From NCBI GenBank assembly GCA_012845835.1, contig JABAKD010000006.1, forward strand, positions 4,173,124 to 4,237,123: a stretch of DNA of 64,000 nt, read 5' to 3'. Source of the DNA: Undaria pinnatifida (taxonomy: Eukaryota > Sar > Phaeophyceae > Laminariales > Alariaceae). The position numbers were made by a program, and so were the translations under genes. Each line of letters opens with the position of its first letter. Position 1 is the stretch's first letter. Shown piece after piece: positions 12,901 to 21,922 of the stretch. The notes beneath the pieces were generated by a model. That model made no database searches. It had not been told where the DNA came from and worked only from the letters and a program-made list of their open reading frames with translations.

Positions 12901-15900
12901 TTGATGGTGGCGGTGGTGGTGTTGATGGTTTTTGGTATCGGTGGTAGTGTTGGTGTTGGGGCTGGTGTGGAGTTAGCGTTGATGGTGGTGTTGCTGACGG
13001 TGGTGTTGGTTGATTGGTCGTCCTTGGTGGTGGCGGTGGTGGCGTCGTTGTTTGTATTGGCGGTGGTGTTAGTGTTGGTGTTGATGTTGGTGTTAGTGAT
13101 GGTGACTTTGGTTGACTGGCGATGGCGGTGGTGGTGCCGGTGTTGGTGTTGGATTTGATGGTGGTGGTAGTGGTGGTGTTGGAGTCGGGGTTGGTGTTGG
13201 TGTTGGCGTTGGTGTTGGTGACGGTGTCTTTGGGTGATTGATGTTCCTTGATGGTTTCTGTAGTGGTGTCGGTGTTGTTGTTGTTGGTTTCGGTATTGGT
13301 GTGTGGTGGGAGCGGTCACAGGGTGTTCTGATCGGGGTAGTGGTTGTGAGAGATAGCCCAAGATAGGCCTTTGCTTTGTGGATGATACTGGGTTGTGGAA
13401 AATTGTCATGTTTCGTGAGTCCAAAAGATGCATCGTACGTAACTCCGTTTTGATTGAACGCTATCGAAGGCCGGCTACGGCTACCAATCTCCCTACTCCC
13501 TGTAGACGAAAGCTAGCTGACGAGTAGATGGTTCTTGTCCGGAGGAAATATTTGCACTTCTTGTCCGTCAGTCTCGCTGCATCACGCCGCGGCTCCACTT
13601 TTAACCTGTTTTATGTTTTTTTCGGCGCTGAACAGCAGCAGCAAGCAGCACCTGCACTTATAGTACAAGTCATGTAGTAATGTCGTGCTTCGTATATGTC
13701 ATATCACTTGTTTAACTAGTTTATATTGCTTTTAGTGAGCTCTACAGCAGTTCTACTAGATGAAATCACTCACACGTGTGCCCTCTGGTATAAAAACTTG
13801 TATCGTAAGATACTCAGTATACTCGCTCAGCATACATAGAAGGTACGACAAACCGCATCCCTCGCTGGAGCTTTCCTACCGAGACTCGCGCTACTCGGTC
13901 TTGGCTTCTTGCAAGCCTTTCACTGGTTGGCATGATACAGGAGTGTCGCGGTGACGGTGTTGCCGCAGTTGTTGCTTGTGTGTTTGCCACATATTATCTA
14001 AGCTGTAGGGATCGATAGTGGCTGTCCTCTTTCAAGACGAATTACGTCGTCATACGCATGATACATCCCAAGGAAGTTTTGATGTGAATTGTACGTAGAC
14101 CAACAGAAACAAAGAGGAAAACATGTGCCCTGGTTAATAAGAGCGCGATTGCTTGGCACATATGTACCAATTACGTGTTGAGAAATCCAGGTACAGCAAA
14201 CCTTGTGCCTTGTTGATTGTGTTTGGCTACGATAAGACATTCACAACTTGATAGAAGGGAGCTCCAATAGCGGATTGGTTTTATTGTAGCGGATATATGA
14301 TTGTGCAATGTCCCCGGTTGGGCGGCAGTTTTCCTCGTTGGGCTTTGTCGATTGTGCTTGGATGCGACGAGCCAATCACAACGGTTCGACGAGGGTGGGG
14401 AGTTCCGATCGCAGATTGGTTTTATTATAGCGGTAAAACGATTGCGGAATATCCCCGGGTGGGCGACTTTTTATGTTACCATGAAATAGCCGACCCCACT
14501 TGATGTGAAACTCTATTTCCGTGCCCTCTGCTTTGTACTCGGCAGGAGCTTTAAATACATAGGGGGGGGGCAATGTATCTAGTTAATTAATTGATTATGC
14601 ATATAATATACGAGTATATGCATATAATATGGAGGCCGAGGGAGTGTACTGAGTTTGTGCATGGCCGTAGTCGTATGGCCATAGACCCTCGCATCCCTAC
14701 TATGCCGGGACGGATCACGTCGGGTTTTCATCTACCAGGCAGACATTACTTGCACCAAGCGCGAAGCGCCATTAGGTGTTCGGCGAGTCGCATGAAGGGT
14801 GAACTGCATCCTTCCAAGAACCGCTCGTAAGACGGACTTCGGCACCTTGTGCCTACTGTCTTGCCCATGGATGACAGCGCCAATGAGTTACTTTGTCTTC
14901 TGGTGTGGCCACGCCAGAGGCAGCAATGGGTATTTCTATGTAACTGCCTCGTGGGTGCCTTATCATATTCACACTACGTGATGCGATCATTCCCCATGTG
15001 CGGAGTTAGGGTTCTCCACCCCGCACAATACGATCTAACTCGATAACCATTCTGGTAACCGCCGAAAAAAAAAACAAAAAAAACGGTACCCTGGTTGTCC
15101 CAGTGATTGCCACGTTTTTCAGCGTCATTGCCAACCAACGCCAACCCCAATATAGTTTCCACGCACAGATTGAGCTGCCACGCCCGTCCCGCCCCCCCCC
15201 CCCCCCCCATGATAAACGGGTGCATTCTTTCTAAAACCGTCAGATTTATCCCCTGGAAGGACTTACAGCTTCCACGCACAAATTGAGCTGCCCCACCCGT
15301 CCCCCCCCCCCCCCCTCCCCCCCCCCTCCCCCCACCCCCCCCCGCTCGCTTTTGATCAAAACCAGACCCCCACGTCCTTAACCCCCCCCCCCCCTCCCCC
15401 TCCTCCCCCACCCCCGCTCCCTTTTGACCAAAACCAGACCCCCACGTTCTTAACCCTCCCCCCCCCCCTCCCCCCCCTCCCCCACCCCCGCTTCCTTTTG
15501 ATCAAAAACAGGCTCCCACGTCCTTAAAAACTTCGCCCTTCCCTCACCGGTTGTTCGACTTACAGGATTCACTTGATAAACTGATGCAGTTCCTTCCACA
15601 GCTGTCAGGTTTTGTCCCCCTCAGAAACGGGTTTTATACGTTTCGCGCACAGACTGACTTAAGATTACCCTGTTGACCCTGATAGCTACACTGTAGTTGC
15701 AAGGGCAGTCGCCGACCTATATCCTTAATGAGGACATACCACCCGTAATACGCGCGATCGGAGTATCACACACAGCTTGCAAAGTTGAGTTTCGACAAAA
15801 TCTTCGATCTCACAGCTGGAGTGTATTTTAATTTTTATAATATACATATGATGTTTTACGGCGTCGGTGCCAACCAAGGCCAACTATTATACATATGTTT

Positions 15901-18900
15901 TAAGGGAGTGTAGAGGCTGGGGGAGGGGTGAAATCAATGAAGTCATACTAACTCAAGGTATTCATTGATTTCCATGGTCAAGGGACACGATATGCTGAGT
16001 AGTCTAAATACCTAATTTTTCTTTCTTTTTTGTGTCGGGATTGTCCCCTTAACCCCTTTAGAGCCTCAAAAACCGGCCCTATACTAAGTTCAAGGAAACT
16101 TGTCCCCACAAAGGCTTTCCAGTTGTGAAGGCGTTAGTAACTTGCAGGGCTTGCACGGGCGGGAACTGCTCGGTACACGATTATAGTCGGATCGGACCAG
16201 GTTGACCAGACCCGACCCGTGATGCTTGAAAACTTCCTGAGACCAAGGGTACGACAGGGGTATCCCCTTTTAGGCTCTTCATTTGGCGCAGCGTGGACAA
16301 CCATTCCATGGCCGCCTCCATGCCGCTAAGGACAACGACACGAAGGAGCAGGGGGGTCACTCGCGCGAGTGATCCCTAGCCATTGCGAAGAGAGCCCCCC
16401 CCCCGACCGTAGCCTGAGTCCTGGGACCCGATCCGACCCGACCCGACCCGACCCGACCCGACCCGACCCGACCCGACCCGACCCGACCCGACCCGACCCG
16501 ACCCGACCCGACCCGACCCGACCCGACCCGACCCGACCCGACCCGACCCGACCCAACCCGACCCGACCCGACCCGACCCGACCCATGAGATTTCGAACAC
16601 CTCCCGACCCAAGCCGACTCGACCCGCGAGTTTTGTTATTACCTCCCGACGTGATCCGCGGGCCGGACCATGACCCCGTGAACACCGCTGATAATGGGGC
16701 TACATGTGTTGATATCGTGTTGGGAGTAAGCTGAGTATCTAAAATTGCACTGAGGAAATTACGCTGTTTCTTTTTTGTTTGCTTTGCGGCAGGGGACGGA
16801 GGTGGGCCGATCGAAAGGGGAACCATGCCCTCCTACGAGGAGGAGCAGGAGAAGGCTTTCTTCAACGTGAGAGGAAAATCCGCTCGATGCGATAGTGCGC
16901 TAGATTTTTACCTGCTATAGACCGGTTATCTACTGTAGTGATCCCACTATAGTGCCGTTATGTACCAACCGGGAAAACCGGCACTATATCTGCAACCGGC
17001 ACTACTCTGCGTACTGCCACTACTGGTTGTTCCCATCTGTGCCAAGCAATTCCACAGGCACTCTAGCGGGCAACCGTCACTACTCAACCGGCACTATAAA
17101 AGGAACTCTACTGTGCTCCACTAGACTTCACCTGGTACCGGGTATGTATTGCACTAGAGATGCAAAGGGGATGGGGTAAACAGCTTTATTTTTTGTTTCA
17201 CGTTGAGTCATCCCACGGTAGGGGTTGGAATTTTTTGTGCCAAAAAAAGCTATACCTTCTGAACGGTTGAGCTCAAGTGTGAAAGCATCGGTTTGTATGA
17301 TTTATTTATGACCATGTTAACATGTTGGGAGCCTCATCGACGGTCAGACTTGGGAGGGGCTGCATTGGAGAGCCACGAAGCGACAATACTGACTATACTA
17401 ATGTCTACGAAGTAGAATTGTACTGAGACAGTAGGGTCCAGCGCTAACACGCGCACTAGGCGTTCACGAACAAAACCTCCCGAAGCAAAGGGGAGAAGGC
17501 TGCTACGGTCGATGGCCGCGCACAGCTATAACCGCTACGGAACAAGCGTGTCCAGAAATAACACTTGTTTTAAGGCTAGGGCATAGAAGTGTTAGTCGGG
17601 TTGCGCGAACGAACGCCTTCGATTTCGCGTTCGGGTGAGATATGGATCCCTCCTCAAGTTTAGGAGTCCAGAAACTTCTGCTGCACCCCCTCCGTGACAT
17701 GCCTCCCTTCTGAGTCTAGTGTTCTATACCGCGGTAAACTCAAAGCAAGGGGAGCAACATGTTGGTTGTATAGCACTACTCACTGGCCCACGCAGTCACG
17801 TGACTACGTGGGCCAGTGGGTAGTTCTATATAACTAACTAGCACTACCCACTGAGCTACGAAGTCACGTGACTACGTGGGGCAGCGGGTAGTTCTATATA
17901 ACCAACTAGCACTACCCACTGAGCTACAAAGTCACGTGACTACGTGGGCCAGCGGGTGGTTCTATATAACCAACGCAACACTCGCAGCCGAAGAACGCCC
18001 AAGTCTTCTCCCCGACAGTAGGCGCGTATAGGTTGCATGCTGCTACGTACCTAGTCACGTTGCCTTTTTTTTTCCGCCAGACAAAAAGTAGAATACGTGA
18101 AGAACACGTTCGAACCCGTTTTGTTTTGACGTACAGCAGGGGGGTCCCCACCAGTACGGTGGTGGTGGTGTGCCAGAGCACTGCTGTAAGACCGCCTTGT
18201 AGGGGGAAGTTGCCTTATTTCATTCCAGGTTGTGAGTGCGGTTCTCCAGTCTCGCCAAGTGATTTGGGCCGATTTATGTCGGGATACCGCCTTATATTGG
18301 GATACCGTCTTATATTGGGATACCGCCATATATTAGGATACCGCCTTATATTGGTATACCGCCTTATATTGGGATGCCGCCTTATATCGGGAACCCGCCT
18401 TATATCGGGATACCGCCTTATATCGGGATACCGCCTTATATCGGGATACAGCCTCATAGGGGAACCCCTACTAGAGCGTTTTTGCGATTCTCAAATTATG
18501 TCGGGTTGGAAAACATGTAATAGTAGTATTGAAACCGACGAACGCCATGCAATTCAAGGCCATCCGACCCCCGAACGAAGTAGGTTACCGTAAATAAAAA
18601 AACAATGGTGGGAAAACGTATATTTCTAGCTTGTGTTTTCGCTGGTTTTTCGTGGGTTTGCGTTGGCGTTGGATTATCACGGTCGACGCTTTCTACGGCA
18701 TTATTGTTATTCCTGCGTAACTTGGCCCCCAACCAAGTTTGGCATCCCGCGAACGCCGTACTATGGTCTTACTTTTTTTGGCTTGCCGCGTTATGCCCCG
18801 CAGAGCGAACTCGACAACGCGCCAGCTAAAGAGAAGGTCAAGGATCCTCTCGTGCTAATCACACTCGGCTGGATCGTCGGCATGTTTGTTCTCGCGGCAG

Positions 18901-18926
18901 CGTTCATCGTCAACGGCGTCAACTAA
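2396..18926 (+). CDS. Gene A: plastid-targeted 133-aa single-pass membrane protein (4 exons)
   Basis: Exons 2396-2458, 11493-11634, 16793-16866 and 18804-18926 join in phases 0, 1 and 0 without a stop and give 133 residues. Residues 1-18 are a hydrophobic signal peptide ending SALG. Phe follows at the predicted +1 site, then QVAPRGS and a Ser/Ala/Arg transit peptide to about residue 60, the bipartite pattern of ochrophyte plastid precursors (classically ASA^FAP). The mature part is about 70 residues: a Gly/Glu-rich, charged N-terminus (PIERGT, SYEEEQEKAFF), a Lys/Glu linker, one membrane helix (about residues 107-129, LITLGWIVGMFVLAAAF) and a short NGVN end. This suits a small thylakoid-membrane subunit with its N-terminus in the stroma, but I do not recognise the family. 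The introns are 9.0, 5.2 and 1.9 kb, very large for such a gene. An additional small exon cannot be excluded, although the phases need none. Confidence 0.75.
2930..3010 (+). repeat. copy of the 'MSIDPKFVELTADV' dispersed repeat
   Basis: CAGCTTGCAAAGATGAG followed by TATCGACCCTGAATTTGTCG and a CTCACAGCTGGCG end. The same 60-bp core recurs at about 15773, 27169, 28421, 44955, 51609 and 57478 (+) and at 47790, 55970 and 57640 (-). It can be read as a short peptide, see Findings. Confidence 0.75.
3083..3265 (+). mobile_element. tRNA-derived SINE, degraded copy
   Basis: The head has degraded pol III boxes (GTATCAGTAGG near 3093; GGGCTCGCATCCTCC near 3138). The body is shared with the SINE at 62750-63045: a GGGACTTTTTCTTG block, GCGGAAAGCGCGAG, then CGATGAAAAA. 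A and B boxes plus a shared non-tRNA body are the hallmark of SINEs. Confidence 0.6.
3318..3390. repeat. CTGT/CTGC microsatellite
   Basis: About 70 bp of CTGTCTGTCTGCCTGTC-type tetranucleotide repeat, slightly degenerate. Confidence 0.85.
3740..4670. repeat. tandem repeat, about 215-275 bp unit, four to five copies
   Basis: Each unit carries CGGTCGATACCG, GCACGGTGTGGAAACCCC, CCCCCATCCACTGATTG, CAGCGCGCTGCGAGAG and CACCCGGGGAGGATAA in that order. Anchors are at about 3804, 4016, 4287 and 4501. Single or degraded units lie at 8480-8575 and 29285-29790, so the unit is mobile or was copied between loci. Stop-free frames across it are an effect of the repeat. Confidence 0.85.
4675..4800 (+). repeat. 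dispersed repeat, also at 28496-28660
   Basis: GGGCTCCGCATGGGCGCCGG, then TCCGGG-like and AGGGCAGGGCAGCACTTCG blocks, ending in TAATGCCAAGAG. The copy at 28496-28660 has the same order. It follows directly on the tandem array and may be its flank. Confidence 0.7.
5500..5695. repeat. dispersed pyrimidine-rich repeat
   Basis: Contains CTCAGATCCGGGGTCAC, a CCTCCTCCCTCCCCAC tract, GCCTTCATTTTTACCGCGAG and CCCTCGTCGACTCGCGTCGA. Related copies lie at 42210-42550 (+) and 61450-61560 (- orientation). Confidence 0.6.
5745..5822 (-). mobile_element. tRNA-derived SINE head
   Basis: On the minus strand GGTGGTCTAGTGGTT is an excellent A box, and GAGTTCGACACCC, about 40 bases on, is a good B box. The start GCCCCGGTGG is shared with the SINE at 62.79 kb. 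The anticodon arm and acceptor stem do not fold as a working tRNA, so it is called a tRNA-derived element. Confidence 0.6.
5975..6170. repeat. GCTGAGCT/GCGCTGCG low-complexity repeat
   Basis: Clusters of CTGCTGAGCTAGCGCTGCGG, GCACGGCGCTTCG and similar octamers. The same words recur at 11040-11160 and 11250-11425, near gene A exon 2. Confidence 0.65.
6995..7905. repeat. tandem duplication, 460-bp unit, two copies
   Basis: GAGTGATGCGTGTACGAC at 6996 and 7456 begins two nearly identical blocks of about 460 and 450 bp (Gln/Thr/Val-like frames on both strands are shadows). The copies differ by a few percent, so the duplication is fairly recent. It lies inside gene A intron 1. Confidence 0.9.
8225..8440 (+). 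repeat. dispersed repeat, also at 31150-31350
   Basis: CTCGTCTCGCTCGACACCCG, a GTTCACGTCGATGCGCGGA block, GGAGCCGCCCCCCGAAGGC and GGCCAAGACAAAAAAACTCC occur in the same order at 31150-31350 with substitutions. About 200 bp. No coding sense. Confidence 0.7.
8480..8575 (+). repeat. single unit of the 3.7-4.7 kb tandem repeat
   Basis: Carries CGGGGACGAAAACAG, CGGGTCGATATCGCC, CACGGTGTGGAAACCC and CCCATCCACTGATTACTG, the same blocks in the same order as the array at 3740-4670. Confidence 0.75.
8672..8725. repeat. AGT/GGT trinucleotide repeat
   Basis: Short run of AGTAGTAGT and GGTGGTGGT triplets. Confidence 0.85.
8995..9075 (+). repeat. SINE 3' tail fragment
   Basis: AATGAAGGCACGTACCGGGG, GACACCTGTGACCACG-like and GTCCAGAAGG blocks match 62980-63040, the distal body of the tRNA-derived SINE there. 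The head is missing (5' truncation). Confidence 0.55.
9275..9445 (+). repeat. CCCGA element, degenerate copy
   Basis: GGGTCAGGTGAAGTCAAGGT, CCCGACCCGTCCCGTGAG and GGGTCGGATCACGACCCGTG reproduce the flanks of the long CCCGA arrays at 10350 and 16420, but with only a few pentamers. Confidence 0.65.
9913..9943. repeat. CAG trinucleotide repeat
   Basis: About eight CAG triplets. Confidence 0.9.
10345..10690 (+). repeat. CCCGA pentamer satellite with conserved flanks
   Basis: About 240 bp of nearly perfect (CCCGA)n from 10380 to 10630, bounded by GGGTCAGATCGGATCAGGGT on the left and by GCGAGTTTTTGAAAACTTCC then GGTCATGACCCGCAAAAATC on the right. The same flanks appear at 9275, 16160, 21010 and 53360. 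A pentamer repeat is open in every frame, which explains the long Pro/Thr/Arg and Gly/Arg/Val frames here; they are not genes. Confidence 0.9.
11040..11425. repeat. GCACCGCAC/GCTGAGCT low-complexity cluster
   Basis: Two blocks (11040-11160, 11260-11425) rich in GGCACCGCACCGCATGGC, CGGCGCTGCCCT and GCTGAGCTGAGCTGATGAG. The second ends about 70 bp before the acceptor of gene A exon 2. Confidence 0.65.
11493..11634 (+). CDS. Gene A exon 2: plastid transit peptide
   Basis: The acceptor is a pyrimidine tract ending CCCTCGCAG and the donor is TTCG|GTGAGA. Frame 0 reads VAPRGSLTATSRAV and onward, is rich in Ser, Ala, Thr and Arg with no acidic residue, and ends WAIMQF plus one base. Composition and position after a signal peptide identify it as a stroma-targeting transit peptide; stromal cleavage probably falls near the KRRQWAIM segment. 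Confidence 0.75.
12030..12380. repeat. about 115-bp repeat, three direct units and one inverted
   Basis: Units share GGCGGGCTTTGTCCAAGCAT, AAGCATCGATCTTGTGCT and GGCATCCGGC. The first unit (12035-12095) is in reverse orientation, the next three are direct. Confidence 0.8.
12495..12850 (+). repeat. dispersed repeat carrying an ATAGATCAT microsatellite
   Basis: The flanks (ACTCATCGGACAG; ACGGCTCCCACCCGGC; CATATTGACCAGGG) recur at 23385-23575. The middle, 12535-12715, is a nearly pure AT-rich (ATAGATCAT)n expansion that the second copy lacks. Confidence 0.75.
12895..13325. repeat. GGTGTT hexamer minisatellite
   Basis: About 430 bp of GGTGGTGTTGGTGTT-type repeat. The long His/Asn/Thr minus-strand frame is composition only. 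Confidence 0.9.
13330..15110. other. gene A intron 2, no feature recognised
   Basis: No exon, RNA gene or clear repeat beyond a short self-complementary ATGCATATAATATACG element near 14595 and a direct repeat of about 65 bp words (GGTTTTATTGTAGCGG / GGTTTTATTATAGCGG) near 14275 and 14418. Confidence 0.4.
15115..15840 (+). repeat. C-rich repeat element, also at 56130-57545
   Basis: Units combine CCGTCAGATTTATCCCC, AGCTTCCACGCACA and ATTGAGCTGCC followed by long C runs (15185-15208, 15301-15350, 15379-15418, 15457-15489). The right end (15625-15832) equals the left arm of the foldback element at 57333-57780, including CTGTTGACCCTGATAGC and the CAGCTTGCAAAG motif. Confidence 0.75.
16045..16140 (-). 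repeat. 90-bp 'CCCTTTAGAG' module
   Basis: TTAACCCCTTTAGAGCCTC, CCCTATACTAAGTTCAAGG, TTCCAGTTGTGAAGGCGTTA. Copies at 26868, 34446, 46435 and 48498 (opposite orientation) and at 34208 and 40498 (same). It forms the terminal arms of the element at 34205-34535. Confidence 0.75.
16160..16680 (+). repeat. CCCGA pentamer satellite with conserved flanks
   Basis: About 150 bp of almost pure (ACCCG)n from 16430 to 16585, with the flanks seen at 10345 (GAGTTTTG, GACCATGACCCCGTG). A short satellite-free copy of the left flank lies at 16160-16235. It ends 110 bp before gene A exon 3. Confidence 0.9.
16793..16866 (+). CDS. Gene A exon 3
   Basis: The acceptor has one of the best pyrimidine tracts in the window (16764-16792, ending GCGGCAG). 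Two bases complete the split Gly codon, then 24 codons read DGGGPIERGT, MPSYEEEQEK, AFFN. The donor is AAC|GTGAGA, phase 0. The exon lies 110 bp after the end of a CCCGA satellite. Confidence 0.75.
16900..17115 (+). repeat. dispersed repeat, inverted copy at 39890-40055
   Basis: Repeated ACCGGCACTATA-type blocks, CTGCGTACTGCCACTAC and GGCACTCTAGCGGGCAACCG. The reverse complement occurs at 39890-40055 in gene B intron 3. Confidence 0.7.
17205..17708. mobile_element. TIR element, GAGTCATCCCACGG family
   Basis: Left end GAGTCATCCCACGGTAGGGG, right end CACCCCCTCCGTGACATGCC, imperfect inverted repeats. Inside are TCGGGTTGCGCGAACGAACG and GAGTCCAGAAACTTCTGCTG, shared with 24222-24492. About 500 bp, no transposase: a non-autonomous DNA element, longer than its relative because of internal additions. 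Confidence 0.6.
17771..17975. repeat. 68-bp palindromic tandem repeat, three units
   Basis: Units start at 17771, 17839 and 17907. Each is a near-perfect palindrome around GTCACGTGAC with arms of about 20 bp (CACTGGCCCACG / CGTGGGCCAGTG), separated by TTCTATATAACCAACTAGC. Each unit can extrude as a hairpin and offers a CACGTG box. Confidence 0.9.
18277..18460. repeat. 18-bp minisatellite
   Basis: About ten units of GGGATACCGCCTTATATT with small changes, without spacers. It lies 340 bp before gene A exon 4. Confidence 0.92.
18804..18926 (+). CDS. Gene A exon 4: membrane helix and stop
   Basis: The acceptor is TTATGCCCCGCAG after a T-run. Forty codons run from SELDNAPAKEKV through a hydrophobic helix to NGVN and TAA at 18924-18926. 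It contributes the only membrane span of gene A. No canonical AATAAA was noticed just downstream. Confidence 0.75.
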   Translation, partial: SELDNAPAKEKVKDPLVLITLGWIVGMFVLAAAFIVNGVN

Positions 18927-19129
18927 ACTCCGGTTCGTTGATTGGTCGACGAAACACCGCTGCATTCAATTGGCCCGGGGAAAACCGTTGCATTGAATAG
19001 ATTGGTTAACCAAAAACCGCTCGTTATCCATTAATTGATCACTACAAACCGTCATCCGTGGATTGGTCCCTCATTCGTTGATTGGACAACTGAAATCCGT
19101 TCTATTGGTTGGCGTGGTGCCAGGGAGGG

Positions 19130-19250
19130 GATGAAGGTTAGGGCGGGGGGGAGGAGGCGGATTGTGGGAGGGGAGGGGGGAAGGGGGGGGGGTTGGGGGG
19201 GAAGGGGTGGGAGGGGAGGGGAGGGGAGGGGAGGGGAGGGGAGGGGGGGT
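19130..19250. repeat. G-rich tract (GGGGA)n
   Basis: Runs of GGGG separated by single A or T over 120 bp, strong G-quadruplex potential on the plus strand, about 200 bp past the end of gene A. Confidence 0.85.
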
Positions 19251-19999
19251 TCGAAACTCGTTTGCCTTTTCGGAAGGAGTCGAAGCTTTGCTTGCTACTG
19301 CACTATGGCTGGGCGGCTTACTACGATAGGTGTAGCACTTGTTGGACAAATTATCTCTTGCTGACGGGGATCCTAACCTACTGAACTACCCAATATGTTT
19401 GCAATGCCATTTTCGCTTTACGATGTTATTTGGTATCTACCAAGGCCGTGGGATTGGCCATCTAATTTCACTTTCGCTCCCCTCGACTGTCTGTGTAGAG
19501 CTTATCATGTGAGAACCCTCAAAGTCGTGTATGCGCACTCGTACCGTTGGTAGCGTCGTTACGACGGGGAGGATGGGGGTGGGGGGGGGGAAGGCAAATA
19601 TCGTTTGCCAAAGGTTGCTTGCCGTCCCGCAATGGGTCGAAGGTCCTCGTCCGCAATGGTTGACTACGCCGAGGAGGGGAGTAGAAGGGGTAGGGGGTGG
19701 TCTAGACGCGGTGTCTCTCTCTTCTCCGAAGAATCGAAGGGTCTTGTTTGCGCAGAAGACATGTTGATAAGTTACTCACGATTTGCGGAGGGAGGGAGAG
19801 AGGGAGGGATGGCAGTTAACAACAATCAGTTGCAGCCGCAGCGGTAGCCGTAGCAAGAGTTGCAGGAACATCAGCAGGAACAGGGCAGAAAACCCGCCCT
19901 TCTTTGTTACCCATTTTCAGTTAGTAGCAGTAGAATGTGGCGCAGCTGTAGAGTTAACAGCAGCAATGAAGAAGCAACAGCTTAAGCGACAGGAGGGGG

Positions 20000-20860
20000 A
20001 ATAGTAAGAGGAACTCGCCCTGCCGTGGACTGATTGTCTTTCATGTAGCTGCAGCATTAGCAGCCTTGGGGCGTGGTCGAGGAGGGGGAGGAGGAAGCTC
20101 GCCCTACATTCTGGTGTTTGCCTCTAAGCTACTCGCAGCAGTAGCAGTAAATGAGTCGGCAGCAGCGAAAGCAGCAGCAGCAGCAGTAGCGAAGGCGTTA
20201 GCGGCACACAGAACTGGTTTTGCCGCACACTGTTGAAGCGACCGCCTTAAAGACTGCCCAGCGTCGGCATGACCGTGGACGGTCTGATTTAACCCGCAGT
20301 CGCAGCTACACAGTACGCAGCAGCACATACGAAGTAAGCGTTTTAGAACTGCTCCCCCGCTTTTGGGGGGAAATGACTTAGAATTTGTGTAGGACATACT
20401 TTGTGCAGTTCTAAGAGATGTGCGCATTAACAGTGGTTGGATTTGCATCGTCCACAGTAAGGCGCTGCGATTTGGGGGGGGGGGGGAAGAGGGGATGAAA
20501 TATCTCCGATCAAGGCCTGAAAAACATAGCACCCTACGTGGGGTTGAAGAGCTTACGTAGTTGGCACTTTTTGTTACGTTTTTTTACGCCATGTTTACTG
20601 CTGGGTTTCAACGATTTGTATTCTTGAAGAAAAATCAGCCAAACGTACAAAAAAAGCGGGGATGGCCTGAAAAAATCCCAGGATTAAAAAGAAGGCCGGA
20701 TTGAGCTACTAAATACTCAGATCGTGGTACTTTGGGATTTTGGGGTGGGAATTACGGATCCCTCATCAGATTTGTGGTACTGTTTGTATTGATTGAGTTA
20801 TGGAGATCGGGACAAACGCTGTTGCTGACAGCACTGAAATAAGGCTAAATTCGCGGTAGA
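20000..20860. other. intergenic, no gene seen
   Basis: Contains short GCAGCAGCAGC stretches near 20155-20195 and a G run at 20475-20489. Open frames are Ala/Cys low complexity without recognisable domains. Confidence 0.4.
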
Positions 20861-20869
20861 TTTCACAGA

Positions 20870-20975
20870 CCCGCCCGTATATCCGGCAGACCTGCATCCC
20901 GCCGTTCCAGGGCGGGAGAGTGTTCCATGAATTAGTTTGGGTAGGCAATATTGGTTAATCTTTTACAGGTGCCCA
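20870..20975 (+). repeat. fragment of the class-II-tRNA-like SINE
   Basis: CCCGTATATCCGGCAGACCT, CCCGCCGTTCCAGGGCGGGA, GAGAGTGTT and TTAGTTTGGGTAGGC match 47570-47650, the distal body of the SINE described at 47328. Confidence 0.65.
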
Positions 20976-21004
20976 GTGGAATGATGCCTCTAAGACTGGT
21001 GACC

Positions 21005-21155
21005 TCTAACCTCACCGTATGACCCGAACCGAACCGAACCGTGAGATTATGAGAACCCTCTTGACCCGACCCGGTTCATTCCGCGAGATTTGGAAATACC
21101 TCCTGACACGACCCGTGGGTCGTGTCACGACCCGTGAGAGGCATTGGGAATAGCA
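21005..21155 (+). repeat. CCCGA element, degenerate copy
   Basis: GAACCGAACCGAACCGTGAG, CGCGAGATTTGGAAATACC, GGGTCGTGTCACGACCCGTG: the flanks of the CCCGA family with almost no core array. Confidence 0.65.
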
Positions 21156-21757
21156 TGGGGGGAAATGATAAACTGTTCGCAATTTACCCTTGGATGACGC
21201 GGCAGAACAAAATTGCCGCTGCGTCGGACGCGCAAGGACTGTTCCAAGGAATGTTCCAAGGGTGCACACGTCGGACAGATGAAATGCCTATTGATCTATA
21301 GATTATTATTGTATATTGCAGGGCAGACAGATCCTTCGTCTATATGATGATCTGCATGGCTTGTAGATCATGTTTCCGGGTGAGGACCGGATGATCAGAA
21401 TGATATTTCTAGCGCATGTTGCCTAGGTTGGATCTCTATGCTACACAAATCCTGCACATGTGTTACGGCGGTGTTTTCTAGTACGGTGGGTACGCGGGTT
21501 TTCCAGAGCTCGCTCGCCGAACAGCCTAGCAAGAAGTTACGGCTGTATACAAAGCGTCACGAACTTTCAATCTCAAGAGAGTGTCGCAAGGTGTCGTATG
21601 CGAGGAAACCCACGGAGTGTATATGACGAGTGGCGTTACGAGCAGTAACTTAGTCGTTGCTGCGAGGTGGAGCATCGACCTCCATGCACACTCCTTCTTC
21701 TTCCTACTTCGATCGTTCAGCTGTCCTACACAAGAAGACGACTGAGACAGCGTAAGA

Positions 21758-21922
21758 GATGGCAGAGACTTACGGACAGCATGCTGCGGGGACTATAACT
21801 ATGCAGGTGGCAGTATTTTGCATGAACTCGGAAGAGCTTGAGTATGTCTACGAGGGTATGAGGATGATGTTGGAGCAGGCATCACATGAGATGTACGCGA
21901 TGCGTGGATCTGGAGACTAGAT
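21758..21922 (+). CDS. possible small protein, 54 aa, unrecognised
   Basis: ATG to TAG, 54 codons, Met- and Glu-rich: MAETYGQHAAGTI, then a middle with SEELEYVYEGMRMMLEQ and an end MRGSGD. The balanced, non-repetitive composition is more protein-like than other short frames nearby, and the central part would form an amphipathic helix. No homology recognised. It could be an exon of a decayed retroelement or chance. Confidence 0.25.

Noticed and set aside
12840-13433. 197-residue His/Thr/Asn-rich minus-strand frame
   Set aside because: Hexamer minisatellite; no non-repetitive domain.
18277-18460. Possible CRISPR-like array
   Set aside because: 18-bp units abut without spacers; a eukaryotic minisatellite.
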